DNA from: Hepsetus odoe
Lineage: Eukaryota > Chordata > Actinopteri > Characiformes > Hepsetidae
DNA length: 64,000 nucleotides
Assembly (NCBI GenBank): GCA_017165825.1
Contig: CM029384.1
Coordinates: 10,103,867 to 10,167,866 of the forward strand
Direction: 5' to 3'
The notes under the pieces were generated by a model. That model saw only the letters and a list, made by a program, of their open reading frames with translations, did not search any database and was not told where the DNA came from. Both the position numbers and the translations under genes were made by a program. Positions 1-12,988 of this stretch are shown here, piece after piece. Numbering within the stretch: position 1 is the first letter of the stretch; every line of letters begins with the position of its first letter.

Positions 1-136
1 AATTGGTCTGCATGGCTGTCGTCCCAGAAGGAAGCCTGCATAAGTGCTGCTACTTCAGGGCAGCCTAATGGTTTGGGATTCGAACCTTGACCTTCCAGTC
101 CAATCCGATGCCCTAACCACTAGGCCATCGCTGCAG
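1..136 (-). mobile_element. tRNA-derived SINE, head end, cut by window edge
   Basis: Read on the minus strand, the sequence starts near 136 with a tRNA-like promoter: an A-box-like TGGCCTAGTGG and then a B-box-like GGTTCGAATCCC. Next comes a body with GGCTGCCCTGAAG, as in the other SINE copies in this window. The outer part of the body differs from those copies, so it may be a sister subfamily. Confidence 0.7.
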
Positions 137-3100
137 ATGGCATTTTATGACTATATGATACATTTTAAGAATATCTAAAGCGTTTCCAAAAATTAACCTA
201 ACGTAAATCACTTTGGGATTTTATTTTAGGTCTGATTGATTTGTGTGTTTCAAGAGCTGGTCTGCTTTACATGAAGGCTGGTTGTACACAAAGTCACAGC
301 CTTCTAGAGCTCAGTGAGTAAAAACAAACCATAGGCTCCTTGTCTTATTACATAAGGTCACAGAGGCTGCAGCATTAGCATATTAATGAAATTCTAATGT
401 GTAGTAGATCATAGTAATAATAATAATAATAAGAAGAAGAAGAAGAAGAAGGAGAAGAAGAAGAAGAAGAAGAAGAAGAAGAAGAAGAAGAAGCCTGGTC
501 ATTATGGTGGTTAAAAGGTGATGCTAATGCAGATTTAAAAGTCAAAAATCATTCCATGCACATTAGTAACTGTTTTGCTTGTTTGTTTGTTTGGTTTAGG
601 TGACATTTCCAGACTTTGAATGTAGTTCATCCAAAAATATTTTGTGCTATATGATGAACTTGAATTATATAATTATGACAACAAAACATGTGAGGCTGCA
701 CACAAAGACTAAAGCAGAAACAGACCCTCATGTCAGAAAACTTAACTAACTTGATATTTGATGTACCTCCATCCCCTCTGTTAAGGATTGCAGTATAAAA
801 CATTCTTTTTGTACCTGGGGACTGGCCAAAGTTGTCTGAGACCAGGTTTTGTCCAAGCAGAGTGTCTCTTATAACAACATTATGAAAGTTAACAAGATCA
901 AAAATAGCTCCAAGGGTTCAGAAGCTCATTCTGGATGACTCTGCAAGGATCCTTGGGGCATTCCCTTGTGTTCCAATAAAAGACCTTTTCACAGATGCTG
1001 TTTGGGTTTCCTCACATATGTTTACAAGATCCTACCATCTGGATATGGCAGACAGTCTCATGTGTAGAAGGACAATCTGAACATATTCTTCAGGTCTTAA
1101 CTCCCAGACATTATATTTCTTGAAATCTGAGCACTGATGCTTTGAGTACTGTCTGGGGAAGGGCTTTTGTATTTTAAGCTAATTATAGCTAATGGCCATA
1201 AACCAGGGACCACAAAATATAAACTACAAAATTTGGTTTGTAGATCTCCAACAGTACATTCTCAACACATTCTGTGCCATAACCAAATCAAAAAAGCAGA
1301 AACTCCTAGTTTTAATAAACTCTGTCTCTTATGTTGTATGCTTGAGACAATCTACACATCTGGGACCAGCACATTAGAATGAACATATTCGGGTATGGAT
1401 GAATGGAAGGATATTGGCAATTAATAAACTAGCAGACATTAGGAGGAAGCACAAAAAGTGCAATTCCAAATGTTACACAAAATTTACTGTGAAGACTTGG
1501 TCTCTGTAGCCATGTAACTCCTCAACATCTCCTGACTGCATGAGAGCAGAGGCACAAGATGTTGCTTGTCCACAATGAAAACCAGCAGTAACACCAACCA
1601 TTTGCAAATAAGAGCATGCAGACTGTACAGGAGACATCTTTTTCGTAATCAAGATGATCTGCATGCAGCACCGACAACATTAACTCAGCACATCTTTACA
1701 GCTGTGTTTTTACAACTTCACTTGACATGTTTAACAGGCTAAAAGTTTCTTGCTGTGGTCTCAGTTAAATAAATAATAATGTGCAATAATGTGTTAGTTG
1801 TGTGCCAATGTCAAAATTGTCTTTTAATTTCTTTCTTTGCCTTTGTCAATACCGATGCCACTAAATAAACGACATTTAGATTAACATTTTGACCTTTTGA
1901 CATTTAGTCTACCTTGAGCTGTAGTTTTTATCTGTAATGCAGTAATGCTAAAGGTCCAGTCTATCCTCCCCCATTTACATCAGGAAATCAATTGGAAGCT
2001 TTTTAGGCTGAGGTACTTAAACAGGTCTAATGAAATATTGGTCAGAGAATTGTTATTCTACCTCGACCTCTGTCTTTGTGTGATGCACTTAAGTGGCATA
2101 CTGCCACCTTATAAATTTTTCCATCAATTTCCATATTTTATTACAATATTCAATCACCCAGTTCTGTGAGCTGGCAGGCATTTGAGAATATGCATAATGC
2201 TCTGCATTATACAATCTTACACAACCCAGCTCAGAGGGGAGCCCTCTCAACACACCTCTTGCTCCCATGAAGGGTAAAAAACGCAAGTGCTGCACTGCAG
2301 TGGGACTTTATGTAACCTGTAAAATTACACGCTGCATGATCAATTTCTTGCATAAAGCAATTTAGGGACAGTATTTCTAAACATTGTTGTAGAACTTTGT
2401 TGAAGACAGGTATAAGATATCTGTAATGGTATAACAACTTATATATAGTATCAAAAAAAAGGAATACTTGATGTAGTGTATTTAAATTAAAACTCTTACG
2501 TGGGTCCACCCGTTATGGAAACTGCTGTCAATGATAAGAAGTAATTATTTGAATGCATCCTACCATAGTAATGTAGTTGGACACAGGGGCTATTCAGGTA
2601 CACACACTCATATTGCTAGTTAATTCCACCAATGAGTGTTGGGTTTTTCTGGGCTAGCATTAAACAAAACAAAAATATTCCAACTAACATCATAGACACA
2701 ATCAATGGTTGAAACAGCTCTGTGATCGCAGCCTCTCATTGTTGCTCATACAGCTTGGTATAATATAATATAATGTTGCTCATAATCCCAATTTGCTGTT
2801 GTCTTTGGTAGTTTTACTTTTCATTGATTTTTCTATATTACTCCTACAAAACAAGTCTCGAAGAGTGTGCCAAACCTTAGAAATTGCTGACATAATGGCT
2901 TTGTTTGATTGTAAAAGGATACTTCGGATTAGATGTACTTCCAGCAGTTGCTGTAAAAAATTTTAATCAAGAGAGACGTTAATATACCTTGACTTTAACC
3001 CCTTACTAAGGTTGCTTTGAAAAGTCAAACTAGGAATTTGCATGAAAACTGTGATTAAAAATATTAACAGCTCTAGTAAAGTTTGACAGCACATGTTTCA

Positions 3101-3774
3101 AATGTTAAGACTTTAAGGTGTTCCTAAAATGTATATTCAAAGCAGTAGTTGCTATTCTGTCTCTTGATTCAGATCAACCTGTCATTTGTATGACCTTTAA
3201 GTTAAACAATAGTGATTGTTGAGAGAAGAGATTTCTCTTTGGAATTCACACTGTAAGAAAAAGACAGACTGACCAGGGGAATTAGGGCAGCATGTAGTGA
3301 GGGTTGATTAAAAAAATGGAAAATTCTGTTTGTGACAACTAAAGGTCAAAATAGGAGGATGAGGGATATATGATGAAAGAGAGTAACAGAGACAGACAGA
3401 GAGAGCATTTCCAACCTCCTTCCCAAGCAGTTTCTCCTAACCAGTGTGGTCAGAGCAGAAACAAGTCCTGGTCGACTGCTTTCCTACAGCATTTAAGTTC
3501 TTGCGTCAGGGGGTCCTTGACCTTCATTGATCTTAACACAACCCCAACCTGACTGGGCCAGGTGACCATTTTGGAGGTACAGTTTATTATTTGATCATTC
3601 TGCATGTATACCAATATTATATAACCAACATAGTTATAATATATACATATACATAGTGTTGGCTGTAACTGTGTTGGGGAAATATGTTGGTAGTTTTATC
3701 TAACTTCCTGAAATGATATTCTTGTGTGTAAAAAGTCACATGGTTTTATATATGTGTGTGTATATATATATATA
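137..3774. other. Intronic DNA without recognised genes
   Basis: Apart from the AAT/AAG microsatellite near 415-493, I see no gene, SINE or obvious regulatory cluster here. Reading frames are short and lack domain character. Confidence 0.6.
415..493. repeat. Trinucleotide microsatellite (AAT)n-(AAG)n
   Basis: A run of TAA triplets passes directly into about 20 AAG triplets with one GGAG interruption. A purine-only run of this length is likely to be length-variable. Confidence 0.95.
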
Positions 3775-4317
3775 CAGTACTGTGCAAAAGTTTTAGGCAG
3801 GTGTGAAAAAATGCTGTAAACAAAGAATGCTTTCAGAAATATAAATATGATTGTTTATTTTGATCAATTTACAAAATGCAAAATGAGTGAACAAAAGAAA
3901 AATCTATCAATATTTGGTGTTACTACCTTTTGCCTTCAAACCAGTATCAGTTCTTCTAGGTACGCTTGCACAAAGTCAGGGATTCTGTAGGATTATAGTC
4001 GGTGTATGATCAACCAGTTTTACCAAACAGGTGCTGATGATCATCAATGTCACACGGAGGTTGAAACACAGTCATGTTTGGAACAACCTACCAGCCGAGT
4101 TCCTTCAAAAACTGTGTGCAAGTGTACCTAGAAGAATTGATGCTGTTTTGAAGGCAAAGGGTGGTCACACCAAATATTGATTTGATTTAGATTCTCTTTT
4201 GTTCATTCACTGCATTTTGTTGATTGATGAAAATAAATGATTAACACTTCCATTTCTGAAAGCATTCTTTGTTTACAGCATGTTTTCACACCTGCCTAAA
4301 ACGTTTGCACAGTACTG
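3775..4317. mobile_element. Non-autonomous Tc1/mariner-type element with long inverted repeats
   Basis: The two ends are inverted copies of each other. The left begins CAGTACTGTGCAAAAG and the right ends in its near-exact complement. The outer roughly 70 bp are almost identical, and similarity continues to about 200 bp inward (for example TTTGCCTTCAAA and TTCTTCTAGGTAC appear in both arms). The left end follows a TA within an AT repeat, as expected for TA-targeting Tc1/mariner elements, but the right flank reads TG, so the target duplication is imperfect. There is no room for a transposase, so this is a deletion derivative or MITE of about 543 bp. Confidence 0.85.
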
Positions 4318-7106
4318 TGTATATATAGCATATATTGGGTGTCTCACAAACTAGTTAATGTTTTTTTTCAAAATATTGCAATTAGAAAGTAATTAAATCA
4401 TTATAATTAGAATTAATTGCTGAAGACAATATGTATTTAAAATAATTAAGAGCATGACGCTGAGGCAGAGTGAATGACTGACTGACTGACTGTTAAATCA
4501 TACAGTGGGCTTTTTAGCGTAGTCTAACTGAGTACAAAATGTACTAAGTAAAGATTTGTTCCTTTCTATGACCAGAGAGCCACATTTTGCATTTATTTCT
4601 ATATTTGTAGTGTCTGACTTTGTGTCTGACAGCAGTGCTAGGCTCTGAAATAAAGATTTAAAAAGTCTGAATCAACTGCTTTGAGCAAGACTTTGTGAGT
4701 ATAGTTGGAATTTTAGGGTTTGTGGTTACAATGACGCCACTCACAATGACGCCACTCGTTTGACAATAAAATCCTTCCTTTATAACTTTCTTGAGCACCT
4801 GCCTCTTGCTTAAAGAGACTAGTAGCTACAGTACAATTTAGCAACAATTCACTAATTATATTATAATTACTTGAACATGATCAGATTTGAAAATTACCCT
4901 CTTAAATTATAATGTAGTAATGAAACATAGTACGAAATATCCTAGTTTTGCGGGACTGTCAAATTTATTAAAAAAAACAAATTTGAAATGTTTAAAAATA
5001 AAAAACACATTTACATGGAACATCCTCAATGAAGGTAAAAGGAAACGTGTATCAGCAATGGTTTAAAGTATTTTGAATGTATTAGAATCAATAATGGCAA
5101 ATAATCTGTGTTTAGGCATTATAAACAAATGAATTTAATAAAATAAAAAAATGTGGAACAACACAAATTAATTCCTACCTTTTTAATGTGTTCCTTTTTA
5201 ATTTTTTTTATTTAGTCGTTGCATGTCCAATATTTAATACTTAAGAATTAGTATTTTTGCTCTAAAATAGTAGTTTCATTTGTTAATTGTTTATTTGCTA
5301 AATAAGCTAAATACGTTTTAAAATACACTACCTTGAAGCTAGTTTTCCAAAAGCTTAGTTCTTAGTGACCAAGCACACTGTGTATGGATGAGAATGAATG
5401 AAGGCATCCAACAAATTTCGAAAATAACGCAGGCCAGTCTTTAACCATATCACTGACTCACCCGTGTGTTTTCACTGTACAGCATTTGCTGTTTAGAATT
5501 GTGAAACAGACAACAGACTTGTGCACAGAGTCGGAAAAACCTCTAAAAGATCTGTATTCACACATCTGAAAGACATCCCTGGGCCCCTGCTGTGTACATA
5601 TCAGGCCAACATGTCTTTGGATGGTGTGTTGAAAAAGGGGTTTGACCTTATCTTTCAACTCCTCAACCAGCCAAGTATGTGCTATACATAAACATTCACA
5701 AACGGTTCATCGTCAGGTCTGCAGAGAAGGTTACACCTCAACTCTCAACAGTCTTTCAGAACCAGGAAGCATGCTGACAAAAACATCAGTGTCGCATGGC
5801 ATGATGCTCATCACTTGTTTCAGTTTCTCCAATTAGGCTGATATTTCCAAGAAAAAAACCTTGACAGGAGAAGAAAAATTCTAAACAGGAAAAATTTGAC
5901 AGCCGCCCATTTCAAATTATGCGGCTGTCCTTCAGCTCCTCTATAGTCCAGCCTAAAGAAAGGCACCATGGCTTACTATATGCCCCAGAACACAGGGCTA
6001 CGTGCAGTGCTGCACGAATTGCAGGCAGGCGAAAGGTTATTGCGCTTATGTGGGGCATTGCTAGGGGTCATTCTGGACTGAAACCTGAGCTGACCATTGA
6101 GAATCATATGTTCTATATTCACTAATTCTAATAATACTACTTAGACAGTCGACACAAACTAAGTATTCTTTCTGTCATCAGCCTTCATTGCACAAAGCCC
6201 TCATCGCACTCTTTCATTCACTGCCCCTCCTCTCAATCGCTCCTCATGCTGGAGCTTAATAAAAAAATAAGGGCCATCCTGTCCTTTCCTCACTGCAGCT
6301 CTTGTTCTCCTTGAAATGAACTCTTACATTATATATTAACTTATTCTACACTATCAATTACACATACTAAAACTGTCTTCTCTTATTGCAATATCTTTCT
6401 CTTTCTCGCCTTCTGACTTCCCTAATTTATTCAAAATGACAACCAGTGCTATATCACAACACTATATCAGGGAGAGAGAGGGATAGCGATAGAGGGCTAG
6501 AGAGATAAAGAAAGCAGGAATAGAGCAATGGGAAACGTAGAGACAGAGAGAACACAGAAAAAGACATGAAACCCTAATTGCAAGGGCCTGCCTAATGCAC
6601 TTGATCACATCCACCTCTGTTATCAGACCATTTTCTCTCTGAATCCTCCCCTATTTGACTTTAATAAGGCACAAATTATACATTTTCGTGGCTGAATGAG
6701 GATCATGAAGGATCATAAAGAGGGGGGATTTTGTCAGAAGGTGTCAGCAAGATAACCTACCTGTTGGGAGAGCTTGTCAGGGCTTGCATTTCAATCAGCA
6801 TTTGAGAATTTTGTAGATTTATTACAACATTCTTTACATGATCAAATATGACCCATTTCTCTCTTGATTAAATAACACCTTGGGTGTTTACAGCAGACTC
6901 TCAGGGGAGCCAGTTATTCTTAACTACATTTCATTCAGAGTAGGAGCAAAAGCATGTCAGCAGTCAAGTTCAATTTCCACCAGCGGCTTAAAGCAGTTTG
7001 ACCTAGTGTGTATGTAATGAGCCTCATTCTAAGAGGAGACTGAAGTGAACAGCTGCTGAAAGAAAGACAGAGAGATAGAGAGAAAGACATATATATATAT
7101 ATACAC
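4318..7106. other. Intronic DNA without recognised genes
   Basis: I recognise no gene. Around 6590-6960 the sequence is less repetitive and contains homeodomain-like CTAATTG, GATTAAAT and TTTAATAAGG words, which could mark a conserved noncoding element. This is only an impression from composition. Confidence 0.5.
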
Positions 7107-7303
7107 GGGCAGCGGTGGTCTAGTGGTTAGGGAGTTGCCCCTACATCGGAAGATTGTGGGTTTGATTCCCTCACCAGTAGGTTGCCCTGAGGTACCCTTG
7201 AGCAAGGTACTGCCCCTGTCACTGCTCCCTGGGTGCTTTCAATTTTGTCCAATTTCGTTGTGGTTCACATGTGCTGTGACCTCGCAATGACAAGGGTTTT
7301 CAC

Positions 7304-7307
<4 letters not shown>
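7107..7307 (+). mobile_element. tRNA-derived SINE, nearly complete copy
   Basis: The head GGGCAGCGGTGGTCTAGTGG carries an A-box, followed by a B-box-like GGTTTGATTCCC. The conserved body GAGGTACCCTTGAGCAAGG follows, and the tail ends TTTCACTTTC. Part of the body between the GCTTTCAAT block and the TTTCGTTGTGG block is missing compared with the other copies. It is flanked by AT repeats on both sides. Confidence 0.9.
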
Positions 7308-7388
<81 letters not shown>

Positions 7389-7392
7389 AATG
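7308..7392. repeat. Compound microsatellite (AT)n-(AG)n
   Basis: About 30 bp of alternating AT run straight into about 50 bp of GA/AG. The repeat abuts the 3' end of the preceding SINE, a common origin for microsatellites. Confidence 0.95.
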
Positions 7393-7934
7393 GGGTTATG
7401 AAAGAAGAGCAATTTGGTGAAAATCGCACTTGAAGCTTAGACATCAAATCTGTGTGTAATGACTTGTCTCTAAATTTGTGAAGAAGATGGCAAATATCAG
7501 ATCAAAATGCACACACATGCCTGTGAATGGATTGTTGAAAAAAATCTATACAACAAAGGAGCCTTTTCAAGCTCAATATGATTTTCAGTTCTGATGTCAA
7601 GACTCAATCCAATATCCAATTTTTCACATGTCAGAAACATATTGATTCTACAGTGCTCTAATTATATACTGCACAAACAGGTTTACTTCACATAAATAAA
7701 TAAAATAGTCGTTTCAGTATCAGCTGTGCCAACCCTGAAACAAAACAAATCTCCCATGTGAGAACCCCTAAATTTAGAACCAAGTAGCCCAAGCACCTGA
7801 GCTCCAACTTCATTCTGACTGAATGCACCTAAGTGTCCAGTGTTGATCACTGACAGACAACTAATGAGAGACTAGAAGAGAGCATGGTACAGCGCAGCAG
7901 TAGTTTGGATACACTGCTTTTAAAGTTTATGTTA

Positions 7935-7996
7935 ATCTTAATTATGTTCTTACAACACAAAATTGTAATATAGTGTTGTGAGAACATAATTAAGAT
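7935..7996. repeat. 24-bp-arm inverted repeat, 14-bp loop
   Basis: The arms 7935-7958 and 7973-7996 are reverse complements with one mismatch, which would be a G-U wobble in RNA. The arm contains CTTAATTATGTTCT. It may be the remnant of a palindromic DNA transposon, or a hairpin-forming transcript. Confidence 0.75.
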
Positions 7997-8084
7997 ATAT
8001 CATTTCATAAGTTTATCATGCTTATGTATGTATTGAAAGATTGATTCAGCAAAAAAAGGACACGATTATCCATTATATCCAAAT

Positions 8085-9056
8085 TTGCTGATGATACAAC
8101 GTGATGGGTCTGATCAGCCGTGATGATGATGAGCATACAGAGAGGCGGTACAACAGTTAACAGAAAGGTGTAGAATCAACAACCTGTCTCTTGATGTTTA
8201 CAAAACTAAAGAGATGGTTGTTCACTTCAGGAAACCATGTCGTGGTCACTCTCCACTGAGTATCAACAGCTCACTCATGGAGATGGTCCAGAGCACCCAG
8301 TTCTTTGAGAACCTCACATGGACCCTCAACACCAGATCATTCACCAAGAAAGCCCAGCAGCATCTCTATATCCTGTGTAGGCTCAGGAGATCCCACCTTC
8401 CTCCATTCATCCTCACCACATTTTACAAAGGGACCATAGAGAGCATCCTGAGCAGCTGCATCACTGCCTGTTACAGGAAGTGCAAGTCTCCGACCGCAAG
8501 TTCCTACAACAGGTAGTAAGGACTGTTGAGAAGATCATTGGGGTCTCTCTGCCTTCTGTTCAGGACATTTTCACCACTCGCTGCATCTGCAAAGCAACTA
8601 GCATAGTGGATGACCCCACACACCCCTCCCACGCACTCTTCTCACTTCTGCCGTCTGGGAAAAGGTTCCGTAACATATGGGCCTCCACTACAAGGATGGG
8701 AAATGGATTTTTCCCCCTGCCCATCAGACTCCTGAACCAGAACTGACTTTCACGTCCCCATGATCTGCAAAATACACATATCTATCTACCTCATGTTGCC
8801 TGTTTGCACATTTATTTATTATTAATATTTAGCCATTGCACTCTGCTACACACAATGTTTGTCGTAATACTGTATTACTCCCAGTTCTGGACACACTGTT
8901 GCTGTTGTTCAAATGTGACTCTCCACCATATTCATTTACACTACTGCCTCTGCTCTGTATCAAATGAATGTACTTAATTGCAACATTGTTTTGTGGTATA
9001 TGGTATATGGCCATTGTGAATGGTTGAAATGACAATAAAACCTACTTGATTTGAAA
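8085..9056 (+). mobile_element. L2/CR1-type LINE, 5'-truncated 3' end, broken
   Basis: Two adjoining plus-strand frames (8214-8516 and 8480-8746) together read as the C-terminal end of a reverse transcriptase-related ORF of the fish L2/Maui type. Landmarks are SFTKKAQQHLYILCRLRR, FYKGTIESILSSCIT and HALFSLLPSGKRFRNI. They are in different frames, so at least one frameshift near 8500 breaks the gene. The untranslated tail ends around 9056 with GACAATAAAACCTACTTGA and TTTGAA, like L2 3' tails. The element is dead and 5'-truncated. Confidence 0.85.
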
Positions 9057-10974
9057 TGTGCCTTTATTATTCAGCACTGGACCCATGATGTAGTGTACAA
9101 GCACAGCTTAGAACTAAAAAATGGATAAATTCGGTCCTTTCAAACTGCCTCTGTCTCTTCTTTGTGCAGTAGATGTGGTTTAGGACACAGTATGACTTAT
9201 TGTCTAGATCCACACTTCTACTCCTGAGACAGTGTGAGAAAACAAATGATGTTGTTTAAAAAGGCTATTCACAGGGTTTTGCCGCACAGTGGAGTTCTGT
9301 TCATTTTTATATCTAAGAGTATGTCATATTTTGTCCACATCTACAAGTCTGCACCACCATAATGAAAAACTGGATACAGTTTGAGCTGTTTGAGCAGGTC
9401 TTGGGGATATGTTTACAGAAAAAGATTTCAGCGATTAGCAATTTCTAGTGTTTGCTATCAACATTACCTTACTGTAGTTCAGAAAAAGAATGGATTTTCA
9501 ATTTAATTGAAATTTTTCCCCAAACAACATCTTTAAGTACATTTGTAGAGTAACAGATTATTAAAACTGATCTTTTTTTCCAATATCAATAAGAATGCAT
9601 GGGCAAGTCTCACCATAGGTGGGCTTTTCACCCTTGTATTCATCTCAGAAAAAGGGCGGAAGTCAGAAGAGTGACTTTTTACCTTTTCAAGGTAAAAAGT
9701 AATGGCAGTATAGAAAAACTTAACATACATCAAAACTTTTAACAATCTAAATATATTTAAAATGGAAATAAAGCACCTGATTTATGTTAACCACCAACTG
9801 TGATATTAATAAAAAAACAAAAGCATGACTTTGTAGGGGTTGAATAATAAAATATGCTCTGTCATTACAGATAAGGCAGCATGAGTTATGGAAGACTGGC
9901 ATCTGGGCTGCTCCACTGGGACAGTTTTAGCTCCTGGGCAGTTGTATTCTTGCTTGTTGTATTTCCAAAACACTGTCAGTTTCCCATCTAAGACAGACAT
10001 GGAGGAGCTAACTGTCCAAATATAGCACGGACTGTCTGTCAGACTGCAATACTTCAGATAGCTCTTAAAGATCATCCTGCCTTACAGCGATTACAGTTAC
10101 TTTAAAACATGCTTTAAATTCATCTGAAGGGTTTCAGACTATTGCCTAAAATAAAACATTTAGTATTCTACATGAGGGCTCATCTGAATATTCCAGCCTT
10201 TTGCAATGTCAGTATTGTAAGGGCTGAAAATTGCAATAACAATTCAAAAATAAATTGAGCCCAAGACTCTGGATCAGCAGAAAAGGGCATTTCAAAAATG
10301 AAAATAGAAGCTGCACCGCTGAGAGGCTTATGACATGGGTCAGGGCCAAATGCCATTTTCATGTCTATAATGCAGTATTATCAGCACGTAACTCCCTGAG
10401 CCATGAAAGAGCTTTCTATTTCTGTCCTGCTCTGACCCACTTCCTGACCGTGACCCTCTAATCTCCTGCTGACACATAAAAAAATGGACGGAAAACTCTG
10501 ATGGTGCACTATGGAACTTCACCAACATATCCAGTGAAAATTTTTCTCGACAGCAGGATGATCCTACCCGACGTCTCAATTCAGCTCTGCTAGGTCATTC
10601 AGAATGCAGTGAATAAAGTGCAGTAAAGTTTTCAATGGCTTTTTAAACGTATTACAGTACTGGGATATACTGGTATGGCATACACAGCATCTTTAAATGT
10701 ATAAACTTTAAACTGTATATACTTATTGTGGAAAACTTTATTTTCTTTGTCATTGGTACTGACACTTAAATTATATACATCAGTATTGTAATGATCTAGG
10801 AAATTCCTATTTTGATATGGTACTTTCAAAGTAGCAGTAATTTTAATACTCTGGGAGTTTTTTGCAATAACAGTCAGTACTACGCTGAAATAAAAAAGAG
10901 AGGGAGCTGGAGAGGATATTTGCACCACCATTTGTCACTACAATGAAAATTTGACTTTCAGTATCAACAACTGT
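9057..10974. other. Intronic DNA without recognised genes
   Basis: I recognise no gene or mobile element. Reading frames up to about 99 codons occur on the minus strand but show no domain or repeat character. Confidence 0.55.
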
Positions 10975-11212
10975 GGGGCAGCGGTGGCCTAGCGGTTAGG
11001 GTGTTGGCCCTATGATTAGAGGAGCGGGGGTTCGAACCCCTTCCCAATAGGTTGCTCTGAAGTACCCTTGAACAAGGTGCTGTTCCCGTCCCGCTCCTCC
11101 CTGCGATGGGCTGGCGACTTGTCCAGGGTGTGTCCCCTGTCCTTGCCCTGTGTGCGCTGGGTTGGACGACAGCGTGACCCCGAATGGGATAAGCGGCAGA
11201 AAATGGATGGAT
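10975..11212 (+). mobile_element. Chimeric SINE: tRNA head with a different tail
   Basis: The first part (GGGGCAGCGGTGGCCTAG, GGGGTTCGAACCCC, AAGTACCCTTGAACAAGG) matches the common tRNA-derived SINE of this window. The 3' part is different: it carries GATGGGCTGGCGACTTGTCC and GGGATAAGCGGCAGAAAATG and ends in a GGAT tail. That tail type belongs to another widespread fish SINE/LINE family. Confidence 0.8.
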
Positions 11213-11783
11213 ATAAACAACTGGGTAGCCACACATATTTATTAATATTGATAAACCTCTTGCAAGATGAATAAAATGCTGTTTCATTTCCTTAACATTA
11301 TCTTTTCATCAACACTGAGAGCCACATACAACCATAAAATTTTAGTAATATTTTTATTATATTAGCACTGTATGTTTTGAATTGGTATGCCAGTGCCAGG
11401 TTGGAATGGTGCACATTACTATTTTATAGCAGCACTAGTTTAAGCAAGTACATAAAAGGCTTGTAGACATTCTTATGGCATATTTTATATTTCTTGTAGA
11501 AGGTTTGTGGCAGCCAGTGATACAATCATTACTATGCAAAATAAGTGTTGGTTTCAAATTTTCTTTATCTTTAAGAAAAATATATATACCCTTTTACCCA
11601 AGTAGGCATAATTAAAAACAATGCATGTGTTCTTAATGTTCTGTCAGAACTGAGTGTAGCTACAACCTGGCAAACTTTACTGCAAAATAAAATATTGCTG
11701 CTTTTTGTTGGATGCACATTTCAGCTACCCCTGAGCGAGTAACTGATTACAGCTTGCTATCTTATGCAAACACAGGCACACTT

Positions 11784-11833
<50 letters not shown>

Positions 11834-12780
11834 ACACACCAGCTGTGGTAACATATGCAGAGAATAATGAGGGGCCAATGGCGGTAACCCAATCAGCGCT
11901 AATGACAACAGTCACTTTGTACCTCACAACACAAGGTCTGAATGTAAATCTCCATGCTAGCTTTAGTGGATGGAGTGTGACAACATTTGCCAAAAAAATT
12001 CTCTCGTTAGTTGTATCTCTCATGGCAAGTTCTCAATTCATATTTCTCAATCAGGCATAAAAAAAACAACGCGATACACCATGAACTCCCCAGTGAGCAT
12101 GAATATTCATGAAGGTAGTCCTGGCTTTTCATCAGGTGCAAACAAGCTTCTAATAAAACCCCCTTATTAAACAAAGTGGCTGCTGAACACAGGCTAAGGA
12201 CACAAACCATTACGGTGACTAATTGAGCAGCTGAGAGACAAATCATTAGGCAGCTTTGACTGGCTGGGGACGAGACGCAGCAGAGATGGTTAGTGGAGGC
12301 ATGCTGATTGGACACTTTGTCAGAAAGCTTTAGAGGAAAGACATCAGGGAATCCAAGAGCAGGTTAAGTTCTTTCAGTCAGATTTTTTATTAAGACCACC
12401 AAGATTTTACCACCAACTCCTCTCAACACGAGAAATACGAGTGCCTTTAGTAGGACTGAAAGACAAGACTGCTCAAGCAATCAGGCAACAAGGTATCATC
12501 AGTATCTGTGGCTAACGTCTGTGGCAGGCTCAAATCCTGATCTTAAAAATAAGTACAGACTACAATTACAGTCTTGCAAGCATTAGGTTTGCAAAACCAT
12601 GCAAAATGATTCAGAACACACATGCAATGAAGTGCACCTGCAGGCAAAAGTTTACTTATCACTTCCCCACAGTTTCAAACAATTTCATTAACACAAGAAC
12701 ACTTTAAAAGATGATTTTACATGCGTGTTTACATGCACTGCCATTACAAAGCTAGTTCTTATAAAAAAAATTTTAAAAAA
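11213..12780. other. Intronic DNA; CA repeat and a possible conserved noncoding element
   Basis: No gene is seen. A CA microsatellite lies at 11784-11839. The stretch 12080-12320 is compositionally distinct and rich in developmental-factor motifs such as ATGAATATTCAT and CTAATTGAGCAGCTG, so it could be a conserved noncoding element, but conservation cannot be tested here. Confidence 0.5.
11784..11839. repeat. Dinucleotide microsatellite (CG)n-(CA)n
   Basis: A short CGCGCG block leads into about 45 bp of CA repeats. Long reading frames across it on both strands are artefacts of the repeat. Confidence 0.95.
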
Positions 12781-12972
12781 AGGGCAGCGGTGGCCTAGTT
12801 GTTAGGGAGTCAGCCACAGGATCGGAAGATTGTGGGTTCAAACCCCTTGCCAGTAGGTTTCCCTGAGGTACCCTTGAGCAAGGTACCGTCCCTGTCACTG
12901 CTCCCCGGGCGCTTTCAATAGCTGCCCCCTGCTGCACGGTGTTTGAGTGCATGGGTAAAATGCAGAGGTTAG
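12781..12972 (+). mobile_element. tRNA-derived SINE, 3'-truncated
   Basis: The copy has the head GGGCAGCGGTGGCCTAG, a B-box-like GGGTTCAAACCCC, the body GAGGTACCCTTGAGCAAGG and a CTGCCCCCTGCTG block, and stops shortly after ATGCAGAGGTT. A short inverted piece of SINE body (AGGGAGCAGTGACAG) sits between it and the next copy. Confidence 0.9.
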
Positions 12973-12988
12973 GGAGCAGTGACAGTTA

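Noticed and set aside
7233..7447. Overlapping frames on both strands rich in Arg-Glu or Ser-Leu
   Set aside because: These are translations of the (AT)n(AG)n microsatellite.
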